Assembly: GCA_035440445.1 (NCBI GenBank)
Contig: DAORMJ010000014.1
Coordinates: 25,766-89,765 of the forward strand
Length of the DNA stretch: 64,000 nucleotides
Source of the DNA: Ga0077548 sp035440445
GTDB taxonomy: Bacteria; Pseudomonadota; Alphaproteobacteria; Rhizobiales; Xanthobacteraceae
Reading direction: 5' to 3'
Part shown: positions 45,191 through 53,796 of the stretch, piece after piece
Layout: each line of letters starts with the position of its first letter
Position numbering within the stretch: the first letter of the stretch is position 1
The notes under the pieces: generated by a model
The model's input: only the letters and a program-made list of their open reading frames with translations
Database searches by the model: none
Told to the model about the DNA's origin: nothing
Position numbers and translations under genes: made by a program

Positions 45191-45331
45191 CGCGCTAGTC
45201 TGATTTAGAGACGCTTCTCTCAGGGGTGATGCAAACCCACCGCGTCGTCCCCGCACGAGGGGGACCGTTCAAATTTATCTCAGGGAATGCATTCGCGTGC
45301 GCGCATTGTACGGATGGCGCTGTTTGAAAAA

Positions 45332-46165
45332 CTATCGCCCCTGCAAGACGATCATTGTCCGGCCGCGCGGCATCGTCGAGCGAGATAGCATGAAGTTCCG
45401 CGAAGGACTTCGCTGCACCTCGTAAATCTTCCCCATCTTCTGCAGAAAGCGTTGCAGCGTCACTTCGCCGAACATGTGCATGGGGATAGCGACCGGCGCG
45501 TCGATCTGTTTCAAAACCTCCACCATGCCGTCGGTGTTGAGCGTGAACGAGCCATCGACCGGCACCAGCACGACGTCGATCCGGCCGAGCGCGTCGAGAT
45601 GCGCCGCCGTCAGCGTGTGATGCAAATGTCCGAGATGCGCGATGCAAAGCCCGCCGATCTCGAACACGAAAATGGAATTCTGGCCGAAGATCGTGCCGCC
45701 CTGCCAGTCGCGGATGTTGGTCGGCACGTTGCGCACATACACGTCGCCGAGCGACAGCTCGTGCTTGGCTTCGCTCTCGTTCTCGCCCCAGCCGCGCAGC
45801 ACATGCTTGATCGAAGGATCGGGCGAGAGCGTGTAATGGGTCGAGTGCGCCCGGTTCATGGTGGCGATATCGGGCACCGCGTCCGGCCTTACGTAGTCAT
45901 TGTAGTCGGTCGCGATTTTGATCCCGCCCGGGCTTTCGATCAGGAAGGTCGCGTGCCCGATGAAGGTGATGCTGACCGGCGTTTCTGTTTTCTGCTGCGC
46001 GAGCCGCAGCGAAACCTGTTGCAAGGGCGAGGGCAGCGCCGAAACCAGCCGCGGGCAGCGCTCGTTGATCTGCGCGGCAGCGCCGGACGCGGCGAAAGGC
46101 AACGCCAGTGCCATCAGCGCGGCAAGGCAGCCATTCCGGAAGCGGAAACGCTCGTTCGCGGCCAT
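45332..46165 (-). CDS. Exported MBL-fold metallo-hydrolase-like protein
   Basis: 277 aa with a Sec signal (basic start, hydrophobic LAALMALALPFAASGAAA, cleavage near residue 31). The beta-lactamase-fold opening ITFIGHATFLIESPGGIKIATD is clear and resembles the UlaG/RomA-like branch. The usual HxHxDH metal site is degenerate: at the expected place the protein reads ATMNRAHSTHYTL; other candidate ligands are in LGHLHHTLT and VPVDGS. Substrate unknown; periplasmic location inferred. Divergent from the moeB-like gene across 47 nt. Confidence 0.82.
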   Translation of the reverse strand: MAANERFRFRNGCLAALMALALPFAASGAAAQINERCPRLVSALPSPLQQVSLRLAQQKTETPVSITFIGHATFLIESPGGIKIATDYNDYVRPDAVPDIATMNRAHSTHYTLSPDPSIKHVLRGWGENESEAKHELSLGDVYVRNVPTNIRDWQGGTIFGQNSIFVFEIGGLCIAHLGHLHHTLTAAHLDALGRIDVVLVPVDGSFTLNTDGMVEVLKQIDAPVAIPMHMFGEVTLQRFLQKMGKIYEVQRSPSRNFMLSRSTMPRGRTMIVLQGR

Positions 46166-46212
46166 GCCGGCATGATAGGATGAAGGGGCAAGAAAACGCG
46201 AGACGGAAAATC

Positions 46213-47013
46213 ATGGCCTTGTCGCCCGACGAACTTGAGCGCTATGCGCGCCACATCGTGCTCCGCGAAGTCGGCGGGCAGGGCCAGCAGAAGCTGCGCG
46301 CGGCGCGCGTTCTGTCGATTGGCGCTGGCGGCATCGGCTCGCCTGCGATCCTTTATCTTGCGGCCGCAGGCGTCGGCACGCTGGGCGTTGTCGATGACGA
46401 CAAGGTTTCGCTTTCTAACCTGCAGCGTCAGGTGCTGCACACCACTTCGCATGTCGGCCGCCCGAAAACCGAAAGCGCCTCTCTCGCCGTGTCCCGCCTT
46501 AACCCACACGTCAATGTCGAAGTGCATGAGCAGCGCCTGACGCCCGGCAACGCGGCGCGGATCATCAAGAATTACGACATCGTGCTGGATGGCTCCGACA
46601 ATTTCTCGACCCGCTATCTCGTGTCGGACACCTGCTTTCACCAGAAAAAGTCGCTGGTGACCGCGGCCCTCGGCGTGTTCGACGCGACATTGACCACGAT
46701 CCGCGGGCATGAGACCGGCAAAGACGGTAAGCCGAACCCGACCTATCGCTGCCTCTTTCCCGAGCCGCCGCCGGAAGGAACAGTGCCTGCCTGCGAGCAG
46801 GCGGGAATCCTTGGCGCGGTGGCAGGCGTCGCGGGAACCATGGCCGCGGTCGAGGTGCTTCGCGCGATCGTCGGCTTCGGCGAAAGCCTCGTCGGCAGAT
46901 TGCTGATGATGGATCTGCGCAATATGCGTTTTGAAACGCTGCGTTACGAATGGTCGCCGGATAATCCGCTGTCGGGCAATGCTCCTGAGGAGACGTCGCG
47001 GGAGACGCGTTAG
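46213..47013 (+). CDS. moeB: HesA/MoeB/ThiF family adenylyltransferase
   Basis: E1-like enzyme that adenylates the C-terminus of a small sulfur-carrier protein (MoaD or ThiS). 266 aa: GxGxxG nucleotide loop SIGAGGIGSPAILYLAAAGVG, Asp-binding VVDDDKVSLSNLQRQ, catalytic Asp in VLDGSDNFSTRYL. The two CxxC pairs that bind zinc in E. coli MoeB are missing; only TYRCLF and VPACEQ cysteines remain, as in several alphaproteobacterial homologues. Whether it serves molybdopterin or thiamine is not decided by the context. Confidence 0.87.
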   Translation: MALSPDELERYARHIVLREVGGQGQQKLRAARVLSIGAGGIGSPAILYLAAAGVGTLGVVDDDKVSLSNLQRQVLHTTSHVGRPKTESASLAVSRLNPHVNVEVHEQRLTPGNAARIIKNYDIVLDGSDNFSTRYLVSDTCFHQKKSLVTAALGVFDATLTTIRGHETGKDGKPNPTYRCLFPEPPPEGTVPACEQAGILGAVAGVAGTMAAVEVLRAIVGFGESLVGRLLMMDLRNMRFETLRYEWSPDNPLSGNAPEETSRETR

Positions 47014-47399
47014 CTTGCCGCGCGGTGGCAGACCGCTTCCAGCCGGTTGCCATCGGGATCGATCAGAAACGCCGCGAAGTAATGCGGATGATAGTCGCGC
47101 AGTCCCGGCGCGCCATCGTCCATGCCGCCGTTGGCAATGCCGTTCGCATGAAAGGCGATCACCGCCTCGCGCGAAGGCGCGCGAAACGCCCAGTGGCGGC
47201 GCGATTCGGAACGCTTTGGCAATCCGCCGCGAATGGAGATGTAGCAGCGTTCGGGATGTTCGGCGGATGAGCGTTCGCCATAGCCAATGCGGTTTTCGTC
47301 GCGCACGACCTTGGGATAGCCCAGTGCCTGCATGATCGCGTCGTAGAATTTCTCGGCGCGATGAAGATCGCCGACGATCAGGGAAACGTGGTCGATCAC
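47010..47399 (-). CDS. VOC family protein (glyoxalase/dioxygenase fold)
   Basis: 129 aa with the vicinal-oxygen-chelate pattern: opening MIDHVSLIVGDLHRAEKFYDAIMQALGY, later AFRAPSREAVIAFHANGIANGG and HYHPHYFAAFLIDPDGNRLEAV-type C-terminal strand. Candidate metal ligands are His4, His in the HPHYF region and Glu near residue 122. Substrate not predictable. Overlaps the end of the moeB-like gene by 4 bases, convergently. Confidence 0.85.
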   Translation of the reverse strand: MIDHVSLIVGDLHRAEKFYDAIMQALGYPKVVRDENRIGYGERSSAEHPERCYISIRGGLPKRSESRRHWAFRAPSREAVIAFHANGIANGGMDDGAPGLRDYHPHYFAAFLIDPDGNRLEAVCHRAAS

Positions 47400-47411
47400 G
47401 GCCAGTTAGCC

Positions 47412-48410
47412 TCAGAGCATCGAGGGCAGCACGCGGTCCGGCGGGCGATGGCCGTCCATGAAGGTCTTGATATTGACGATGACCTTCTCGCCCATGTCGA
47501 AGCGGCCTTCGCTCGTGGCGGAAGCCATGTGCGGCAGGAGCACGACCTTGTGGTTGCGCGCGAGCTTCAGGAGCTTCGGATTGATCGCGGGCTCTTCCTC
47601 GAACACATCGAGGCCCGCACCTGCGAGTTCGTTGTTTTCGATCATGCGCGCAAGCGCACCTTCGTCGATGACGTGGCCGCGCGCGGTGTTCACGATATAG
47701 GACTCGGGCTTCATCAGCTTCAGCCGGCGTGCCGAAAGAAGATGATACGTCGCCGGCGTATGCGGGCAGTTGACCGAAACGATGTCCATCCGGGCGAGCA
47801 TCTGGTCGAGGCTCTCCCAATAGGTCGCCTCGAGTTCTTCCTCGAGATCGGGCGCGGCCTTGCGGCGGTTGTGATAGTGGATCTGCAGGCCGAAGGCCTT
47901 GGCGCGGCGCGCGACCGCAGAGCCGATGCGGCCCATGCCGATGATGCCGAGCCGTTTGCCGGCCATGCGCTTGCCAAGCATCCAGGTCGGCGACCAGCCG
48001 GGCCATTCGTCCTCTGCGGTCAGCAAGGTCGAACCTTCCGCAAGCCTGCGCGGCACGGCGAGGATCAGCGCCATGGTCATGTCGGCGACGTCTTCGGTCA
48101 GCACGCCTGGCGTATTGGTCACCGTGATGCCGCGCGCGAGCGCGGTCGCGACGTCGATGTGATCGACGCCGTTGCCGAAATTCGCGATCAGTTTGAGATT
48201 GGGGCCGGCCTGCGCGAGCACGCCGTTGTCGATGCGGTCGGTAATGGTCGGCACGAGCACGTCCGCCATCTTCACGGCTTCGGCGAGCTCGGTCTGACTC
48301 ATGGCGCGGTCTTCGACGTTGAGGCGCGCGTCGAACAGTTCGCGCATCCTCGTCTCGACCATGTCGGGCAGCCGCCGGGTCACGACGACGAGCGGCTTTT
48401 TCTTCGGCAT
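47412..48410 (-). CDS. D-2-hydroxyacid dehydrogenase (D-glycerate dehydrogenase/glyoxylate reductase type)
   Basis: 332-aa NAD(P)-dependent dehydrogenase. Rossmann loop GIIGMGRIGSAVARRAKAFG (about 150-170), NFGNGVDHIDV, catalytic Arg in NTARGHVIDEGAL, Glu in DVFEEEP and His in LPHMASATSE. The sequence most resembles glyoxylate/hydroxypyruvate reductases such as GyaR, from general family resemblance. The ATG giving MPKKKPLVVVTRRLP was preferred to a start ten codons upstream. Confidence 0.9.
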   Translation of the reverse strand: MPKKKPLVVVTRRLPDMVETRMRELFDARLNVEDRAMSQTELAEAVKMADVLVPTITDRIDNGVLAQAGPNLKLIANFGNGVDHIDVATALARGITVTNTPGVLTEDVADMTMALILAVPRRLAEGSTLLTAEDEWPGWSPTWMLGKRMAGKRLGIIGMGRIGSAVARRAKAFGLQIHYHNRRKAAPDLEEELEATYWESLDQMLARMDIVSVNCPHTPATYHLLSARRLKLMKPESYIVNTARGHVIDEGALARMIENNELAGAGLDVFEEEPAINPKLLKLARNHKVVLLPHMASATSEGRFDMGEKVIVNIKTFMDGHRPPDRVLPSML

Positions 48411-48598
48411 CGCGCGAATCCGCCTTGGCCTTGCAATCACAACAAGAGGGCCGGTTTCTCGCCGGCCGGTTCCTCGGTTGTCTAGCAGAGGGTTTTTGGA
48501 AACTCAAAGCACTCCCGCCAAGGGCGATCCGCTATTGACATTGGGGTGTCACGGCGATCTTTTGCTGCTCGGGGACGTAAGGACAGCACAGAACTGGA

Positions 48599-49105
48599 AT
48601 GCAGATTTTACTACGCGTCCTTGTTGCCGCCGCGGTCCTGACCGCTGGCTTCCCGGTTCCCGCAGCCGCGCAAAACCCGAACAAGCTGCCGTTGCCGCGC
48701 TTCGTCAGCCTGCGCGCCGACAAGGTCCACGTCCGCAATGGCCCAAGTCAGAATCATGACATCCGCTGGACCTTCGCGCGCGCGGGGCTACCGGTAGAAA
48801 TCATTGCCGAGTTCGAGAACTGGCGCCGCATCCGTGATTCGGACGGCGCCGACGGCTGGGTGCATCAGGCCATGCTGTCTGGACGGCGTACCGCGATCGT
48901 GCGCGCGAGCACGGTCGCGAAGACCGTGCCGGTTTACCAGCAGGCGAATGGGGAAGGCCGCCTGATCGCCGAGCTGCAGCCCGGTGTCGTGGCGAGCGTG
49001 CGTTCCTGCGCGAAGAACTGGTGCCGTATCTCGGGCGATCGCTTCGACGGCTATATCCTGCAGACGCTCCTGTGGGGCGTCTATCCGGACGAGATCGTCG
49101 AGTAA
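48599..49105 (+). CDS. Secreted SH3-domain protein
   Basis: 168 aa: signal peptide MQILLRVLVAAAVLTAGFPVPAAA with likely cleavage after AQN, then two bacterial SH3-like repeats (about 40-95, containing VHVRNGPSQNHDIRW, WRRIRDSDGADGWVHQ; and about 100-160, with AKNWCRISGDRFDGYI). Such domains often bind peptidoglycan or mediate periplasmic contacts; the partner is unknown. The two cysteines near 133-138 may form a disulfide. Convergent with irr, 14 nt apart. Confidence 0.85.
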   Translation: MQILLRVLVAAAVLTAGFPVPAAAQNPNKLPLPRFVSLRADKVHVRNGPSQNHDIRWTFARAGLPVEIIAEFENWRRIRDSDGADGWVHQAMLSGRRTAIVRASTVAKTVPVYQQANGEGRLIAELQPGVVASVRSCAKNWCRISGDRFDGYILQTLLWGVYPDEIVE

Positions 49106-49119
49106 GAGAAGCCGTAAGC

Positions 49120-49644
49120 TCAGGCTTGCTGTTTGCGGCGCAGCCGCACCACCACATCGACCCGCGCGACTTCGAAACCTTCCGGCGGCGTCGGCAGGCG
49201 ATCGACCATGACTTCAGCACCCGGAATGTCGAGCAACTCGTTCTGCCCCTCGACATAGAAGTGATGATGGTCGGAAGCATTGGTGTCGAAATAGGTCTTC
49301 GAGCCGTCGACGGCGACTTCGCGGAGCAGGCTCACTTCGGTGAACTGATGCAGCGTGTTGTAAACGGTCGCGAGCGAAACCGGGAAGCGCGCACGCAGCG
49401 CCTCTTCATGCAGCAATTCCGCGGTGATGTGGCGGTCGCCCTTGGCGAAGAGGAGCCAGCCCAGCGCAAGACGCTGGCGCGTCGGACGCAGGCCTACCTC
49501 GCGCAGCATTTCGCGCACGTCATGGAACGGGCAGCCGGTACGGCGGCCTGCGGGCTGTTCGACGCGCAGGCGTTCGACTGGCAGCACCATCTCGTCTTCT
49601 TGGAAGACGACGCGGGAGGCGGAGTGGTTGGTGGTCTCGACCAT
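49120..49644 (-). CDS. irr: Iron response regulator Irr (Fur family)
   Basis: Heme-sensing Fur-family regulator that acts when iron is low, found mainly in Hyphomicrobiales and relatives. 174 aa: heme-regulatory Cys-Pro motif in RRTGCPFHDVREML (about residue 38), helix-turn-helix GLRPTRQRLALGWLL and SLATVYNTLHQFTEVSLL, and the His-rich second heme/metal site SDHHHFYVEG. The ATG at 49644 was chosen; a GTG five codons earlier is an alternative. It faces fabA across a shared promoter region, as in other rhizobia. Confidence 0.95.
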   Translation of the reverse strand: MVETTNHSASRVVFQEDEMVLPVERLRVEQPAGRRTGCPFHDVREMLREVGLRPTRQRLALGWLLFAKGDRHITAELLHEEALRARFPVSLATVYNTLHQFTEVSLLREVAVDGSKTYFDTNASDHHHFYVEGQNELLDIPGAEVMVDRLPTPPEGFEVARVDVVVRLRRKQQA

Positions 49645-49734
49645 CTTAGATACCGTCACATGACAAAACTGGGTGTAACCAAGATGGCTTGCGCGGAAAA
49701 ACGGACTTTCCCCGCTGGCGTTTGGTCATGCACT

Positions 49735-49763
49735 ATAATAGGTGTTGGCGCGGGGCGACGCAA
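49735..49763 (-). promoter_or_regulatory. Candidate irr promoter, overlapping a fabA-side -10 element
   Basis: On the minus strand, TTGCGT (49763-49758) and TATTAT (49740-49735) are exactly 17 bases apart. The plus strand carries a perfect TATAAT at 49734-49739, offset by one base, which could serve fabA, though no good -35 was found for it. A TTTAGA half-site like those bound by Irr/Fur-type regulators lies next to the -35 (about 49766-49771). Read by eye; no start site mapped. Confidence 0.45.
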
Positions 49764-49883
49764 TAATCTAAAAAAGCTATGGTTTATTAAGTGGTTAGCT
49801 GCGGCGTTGGCCCGCCTTCCGTTGGCGGTTTACCTTTGCTACGCAGATTGCGAGATAACGGCCGGAAAACAGACCGAGGAAAC

Positions 49884-50405
49884 ATGACCGAGCGGCGCTC
49901 AAGTTTTGCCTATGAGGATTTGCTCGCTTGCGGGCGCGGAGAGATGTTCGGCCCCGGCAATGCGCAGCTTCCGCTGCCGCCCATGCTGATGTTCGACCGC
50001 ATTACCGAGATCTCGGAAACCGGCGGCGAAAACGGCAAGGGCTATATCCGCGCCGAAATGGATGTGAAGCCGGACCTCTGGTTTTTCCAGTGCCACTTCA
50101 AGGGCGATCCGGTCATGCCGGGTTGCCTTGGCCTCGACGGCCTGTGGCAGTTGGTCGGCTTTTTCCTCGGCTGGTCCGGGGCCGAAGGCCGCGGCCGCGC
50201 GCTCGGCGTCGGTGAGGTAAAGCTCACCGGCCAGATTCAGCCCACGGTGAAGAAGCTCGAATACGGCGTCGAGTTCAAGCGCGTGATGCGCTCCAAACTC
50301 GTGCTGGGCATTGCCGACGGCTGGCTCAAGGCCGACGGCGAAGTGGTCTATCGCGTCAGCGACATGAAGGTTGGCCTGTTCAAGGACGCACCCGCAGCCG
50401 CGTAA
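49884..50405 (+). CDS. fabA: 3-hydroxyacyl-[acyl-carrier-protein] dehydratase FabA
   Basis: Dehydrates 3-hydroxydecanoyl-ACP and isomerises trans-2 to cis-3, the branch point for unsaturated fatty acids. 173 aa hot-dog fold: LPPMLMFDRI, catalytic His in CHFKGDPVMPGCLGLD, and LWQLVGFFLGWSG helix. The ATG at 49884 lies behind GAGGAAAC. Leads fabA-fabB-fabI. Confidence 0.97.
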   Translation: MTERRSSFAYEDLLACGRGEMFGPGNAQLPLPPMLMFDRITEISETGGENGKGYIRAEMDVKPDLWFFQCHFKGDPVMPGCLGLDGLWQLVGFFLGWSGAEGRGRALGVGEVKLTGQIQPTVKKLEYGVEFKRVMRSKLVLGIADGWLKADGEVVYRVSDMKVGLFKDAPAAA

Positions 50406-50450
50406 GACTGTGGCATCCGCGTTTACGGCACAGAAAAAGAGGTAAGGCAG

Positions 50451-51668
50451 ATGCGGCGCGTTGTGGTCACCGGAATGGGCATCGTCTCGTCCATCGGGAA
50501 CAACACCCAGGAAGTGCTCGCTTCATTGCGCGAAGCGAAAAGCGGCATTTCTTTCGCCGAAGATCAGGCGAAGATCGGTTTCCGTAGCCAGGTCGCAGGC
50601 GCGCCGACGCTCGATCCGGCAGCGATCGTCGATCGCCGCGCCATGCGCTTCCACGGCGGCGGCACCGCCTGGAATCACGTCGCCATGGATCAGGCGATCC
50701 GCGACTCCGCGCTCGAGGAAAGCGACATCTCCAATCCGAAGACCGGCATCATCATGGGCTCGGGCGGACCTTCGACGCGCACGATCGTCGAAGCCGCGCA
50801 GACCGCGCAGGAAAAAGGCCCGAAGCGCGTAGGCCCCTTCGCGGTGCCGAAGGCGATGTCGTCCACCGCAAGCGCGACCCTTGCGACCTGGTTCAAGATC
50901 AAAGGCTTCAATTATTCGATCTCGTCCGCCTGCGCGACCTCGAACCACTGCATCGGCAATGCCTATGAACTGATCCAGAGCGGCAAGCAGGACACGATGT
51001 TTGCGGGCGGCTGCGAGGATCTCGACTGGACGCTCTCCGTTCTGTTCGACGCCATGGGCGCGATGTCGGCGGGCTATAACGACAGACCGTCGGTGGCCTC
51101 GCGCGCCTATGACAAAAACCGCGATGGCTTCGTGATCGCCGGTGGCGCGGGTGTGCTCGTGCTGGAAGAGCTTTCCAAAGCGAAAGCCCGCGGCGCGAAG
51201 ATCTATGGCGAGATCGCGGGCTACGGTGCGACTTCGGACGGCCACGACATGGTGCAGCCTTCCGGCGAAGGTGCTGCGCGCTGCATGCGCATGGCGATGG
51301 AAGGCGTAAAGACGCCGATCGATTACATCAATCCGCACGCGACTTCGACGCCGATCGGCGATCAGAAGGAAATCGAAGCCATCCGCGAAGTGTTCGGCAA
51401 GACCATTCCGCCGATCTCCGCGACCAAGTCGCTGACCGGTCATTCGCTCGGCGCGACCGGCGTACAGGAGGCGATCTATTCGCTTCTCATGATGAACAAC
51501 GGCTTCATCTGCGAGAGCGCACATATCGACGAGATCGATCCGGAATTCGCGGATCTCCCGATCGTGCGTAAGCGGCAGGACAATGTGAATCTCGGTTGCG
51601 TGCTGTCGAACTCCTTCGGCTTCGGCGGCACCAATGCGACCCTCGTTTTCAAGAAACTGGATGCGTAA
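50451..51668 (+). CDS. fabB: Beta-ketoacyl-ACP synthase I FabB
   Basis: Elongates cis-3-decenoyl-ACP to commit carbon to unsaturated fatty acids. 405 aa thiolase fold with the Cys-His-His triad: SSACATSNHCIG (Cys about 163), PHATSTPIGD (His about 298) and LTGHSLGATG (His about 333). Start ATG with GAGGTAAGG upstream. 45 nt after fabA, 9 nt before fabI. Confidence 0.97.
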   Translation: MRRVVVTGMGIVSSIGNNTQEVLASLREAKSGISFAEDQAKIGFRSQVAGAPTLDPAAIVDRRAMRFHGGGTAWNHVAMDQAIRDSALEESDISNPKTGIIMGSGGPSTRTIVEAAQTAQEKGPKRVGPFAVPKAMSSTASATLATWFKIKGFNYSISSACATSNHCIGNAYELIQSGKQDTMFAGGCEDLDWTLSVLFDAMGAMSAGYNDRPSVASRAYDKNRDGFVIAGGAGVLVLEELSKAKARGAKIYGEIAGYGATSDGHDMVQPSGEGAARCMRMAMEGVKTPIDYINPHATSTPIGDQKEIEAIREVFGKTIPPISATKSLTGHSLGATGVQEAIYSLLMMNNGFICESAHIDEIDPEFADLPIVRKRQDNVNLGCVLSNSFGFGGTNATLVFKKLDA

Positions 51669-51677
51669 GAGTTCTCA

Positions 51678-52505
51678 ATGCAGGGACTGATGCAAGGCAA
51701 GCGCGGCGTCATCATGGGCGTCGCCAACGACCATTCGATCGCGTGGGGAATTGCCCAGGCGCTGGCAAAGCACGGCGCGGAAATCGCCTTCACCTATCAG
51801 GGCGACGCGCTGGAACGCCGAGTGCGGCCGCTTGCGGAATCGGTGGGCTCGAAGCTCGTGCTCCCTTGCGATGTCGAGGATGTAAGCACCGTGGACGCGG
51901 TCTTTGCCGAACTGAAGAAGCAGTGGGGCACGATCGATTTCTACGTTCACGCCATCGGCTTCTCCGACAAGAACGAATTGAAGGGCCGCTTCGCGGATAC
52001 CTCCCGCGAGAACTTCATCCGCACCATGGTGATTTCGGCGTTCTCCTTTGCCGAAGGCGCGAAGCGTGCAGCAGAATTGATGCCGAATGGCGGCTCGATG
52101 ATCACGCTCACCTATAACGGCGGCGACCGCGCCATGCCGAATTACAACGTGATGGGACTTGCGAAAGCAGCGCTCGAATCTTCCGTGCGCTATCTCGCGG
52201 TCGATTTCGGTCACCAGAAAATCCGCGTGAACGCGATCTCCGCGGGGCCGATGCGGACGCTTGCCGGGGCCGGCATTGGCGACGCGCGCGCGATGTTCGC
52301 GTTCCAGCAGCGGCATTCGCCGCTCGGCCGCGGTGTTACGCTCGACGAACTCGGCGGTGCCGGGCTCTATCTGCTTTCCGATCTTTCGGGCGGCGTCACC
52401 GGCGAAATTCATTTCGTCGATTCCGGCTATAACGTCATCGCGATGCCGGATCCGGAAGTGCTTCGCCGGGAAGCGGCTGGCAACGGCGCAAAAGTCGCGG
52501 AGTAA
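51678..52505 (+). CDS. fabI: Enoyl-[acyl-carrier-protein] reductase FabI
   Basis: NAD(P)H-dependent SDR that reduces enoyl-ACP, last step of each elongation round. 275 aa: nucleotide loop GVANDHSIAWGIAQALA, the FabI-type Tyr-x6-Lys pair in NYNVMGLAKAALE, and SAGPMRTLA. Other FabI-family members lack this exact spacing. 9 nt after fabB; a secreted protein gene follows after 2 nt. Confidence 0.96.
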   Translation: MQGLMQGKRGVIMGVANDHSIAWGIAQALAKHGAEIAFTYQGDALERRVRPLAESVGSKLVLPCDVEDVSTVDAVFAELKKQWGTIDFYVHAIGFSDKNELKGRFADTSRENFIRTMVISAFSFAEGAKRAAELMPNGGSMITLTYNGGDRAMPNYNVMGLAKAALESSVRYLAVDFGHQKIRVNAISAGPMRTLAGAGIGDARAMFAFQQRHSPLGRGVTLDELGGAGLYLLSDLSGGVTGEIHFVDSGYNVIAMPDPEVLRREAAGNGAKVAE

Positions 52506-52507
52506 CC

Positions 52508-53074
52508 ATGCGCGGCTTGCCGGGCATCCTGCTCGCCTTGGCCGCGCTGGTCGCCGGAACGCTTGCGTCCCACGCACAGGCGACCGTCTCCTATTACGGT
52601 TTCGATTTTCCGTTGAAGATCGGGGCGCTCACGCGCAGCGACATCAATGATCTCGAGAAGGATCGGCCGGGCGCCGGTTACGGCATCCGCTATACGGCGC
52701 CGCGCACGCGCGCCGACATCTTCGTTTACGATCTCGGCAAGCACTCGATCAGCTGGGACGTATTCCATGCCGACCAGAAGCAGGAGTTTGAAAACTCCGT
52801 CGGAGCGGTGCACCGCGCCAAAGAACGCGGAATCTATCGGGGCGTGACGGAAGGTCCGGAGTTCCACAGTCCGGCGGTGACGAATCCGTTCTTTCGCTGC
52901 AAGGCCTTTGTCATCGACCGCGGCGAGGGGCGGCTCGAGGACAGCGCGCTTTGCCTCGGAGCGCGGAAGGGCAAATTCTTCAAAATCAGGATCAGCTTCA
53001 CGCCATCGACGGGGAATATTGCGGAGCGCTCCAAGGAGCTGCTGCGCGAGATCGCGCGCGCGATGAAATTCTAG
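52508..53074 (+). CDS. Hypothetical secreted protein downstream of fabI
   Basis: No family recognised. 188 aa with a Sec signal (GILLALAALVAGTLASHA, cleavage after about residue 23). Mature region begins TVSYYGFDFPLKIGALTRS and resembles a soluble alpha/beta periplasmic protein; two cysteines (FRCKAF, SALCLG) could pair. Starts 2 nt after the fabI stop, so probably cotranscribed with fabABI. A link to lipid or envelope biology is inference from that position only. Confidence 0.78.
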   Translation: MRGLPGILLALAALVAGTLASHAQATVSYYGFDFPLKIGALTRSDINDLEKDRPGAGYGIRYTAPRTRADIFVYDLGKHSISWDVFHADQKQEFENSVGAVHRAKERGIYRGVTEGPEFHSPAVTNPFFRCKAFVIDRGEGRLEDSALCLGARKGKFFKIRISFTPSTGNIAERSKELLREIARAMKF

Positions 53075-53079
53075 CGCGG

Positions 53080-53772
53080 TCAGAGGTTCGTCAGGTCCTC
53101 GATTTTCTCGCGGACCTCGATGCAATAGTAACCCGCGTGGCGGCTGACGAGTTTTTCGCGAATCCATTTGTTGAGAATTCGGCTCACGTTCTCGCGGGCG
53201 ATCCCGGCCATGGCGGCAATATCGCTTTGCTCGATCTTCTGACGGATGAGCAGGCGGCCGTCGCCGATGTCCTCGCCGAAGGTTTCCGCCATTTCGAGCA
53301 TCGCGTGCGCCGCGCGTCCTTCCAGCGACAGGAAACTCCAGGCCACCGCAATGTGGTTCATTTCCCGCACGCGCTTTGCAAGAAGTGTCGCGACGTGGCG
53401 ATAGAGTGCGGGATTTTCGTCGGCGAAGGCGAGAAAGGCGGTTCGGCTGATATAGGACAGCTCCGAATCGCGCAGGCCATAGACCGCTGTGGAGCGCGGT
53501 GCGCCATCGACCATCGAGAGTTCTCCGACGATTGCACCCGGACCGAGTACGTCGAGAATGCGTTCGCCGCCGTCGGCTGAAAGAATACTGAGCTTCAGAA
53601 GCCCGCTTTCAATCCTGTAACAGCCATCGCCGTCGTCGCCCGTATTGAACAGAAGTTCGTCCGCGCCAAGCTTTACGCGCGTCGCTTTGGCGAACAGCCC
53701 CGCCGACAGATCGTCCGGCAAGGCGGTGACGAACTGGTTGCTTCTTCTGAATTGCCCGCGCTTCTCTTCCAT
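53080..53772 (-). CDS. Crp/Fnr family transcriptional regulator
   Basis: 230 aa: cyclic-nucleotide-binding-like domain (about 15-125; GDDGDGCYRIESGLLKL, GAIVGELSMVDGAPRSTAV) and a C-terminal winged helix with recognition region SDIAAMAGIARENVSRILNKW. No Fnr-type N-terminal cysteine cluster, so it is not an oxygen-sensing Fe-S protein; whether it binds a nucleotide is unclear. The start MEEKRGQFRRSN was chosen over an upstream in-frame extension. Convergent with the preceding secreted gene, 6 nt apart. Confidence 0.9.
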   Translation of the reverse strand: MEEKRGQFRRSNQFVTALPDDLSAGLFAKATRVKLGADELLFNTGDDGDGCYRIESGLLKLSILSADGGERILDVLGPGAIVGELSMVDGAPRSTAVYGLRDSELSYISRTAFLAFADENPALYRHVATLLAKRVREMNHIAVAWSFLSLEGRAAHAMLEMAETFGEDIGDGRLLIRQKIEQSDIAAMAGIARENVSRILNKWIREKLVSRHAGYYCIEVREKIEDLTNL

Positions 53773-53796
53773 CCGGAAATAAAGCCGGGATGAGCG

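Noticed and set aside
46114..48507. Long minus-strand frame covering the moeB-like, VOC and dehydrogenase genes
   Set aside because: Arg/Ala-rich shadow of three well-supported genes in other frames; no domain motifs.
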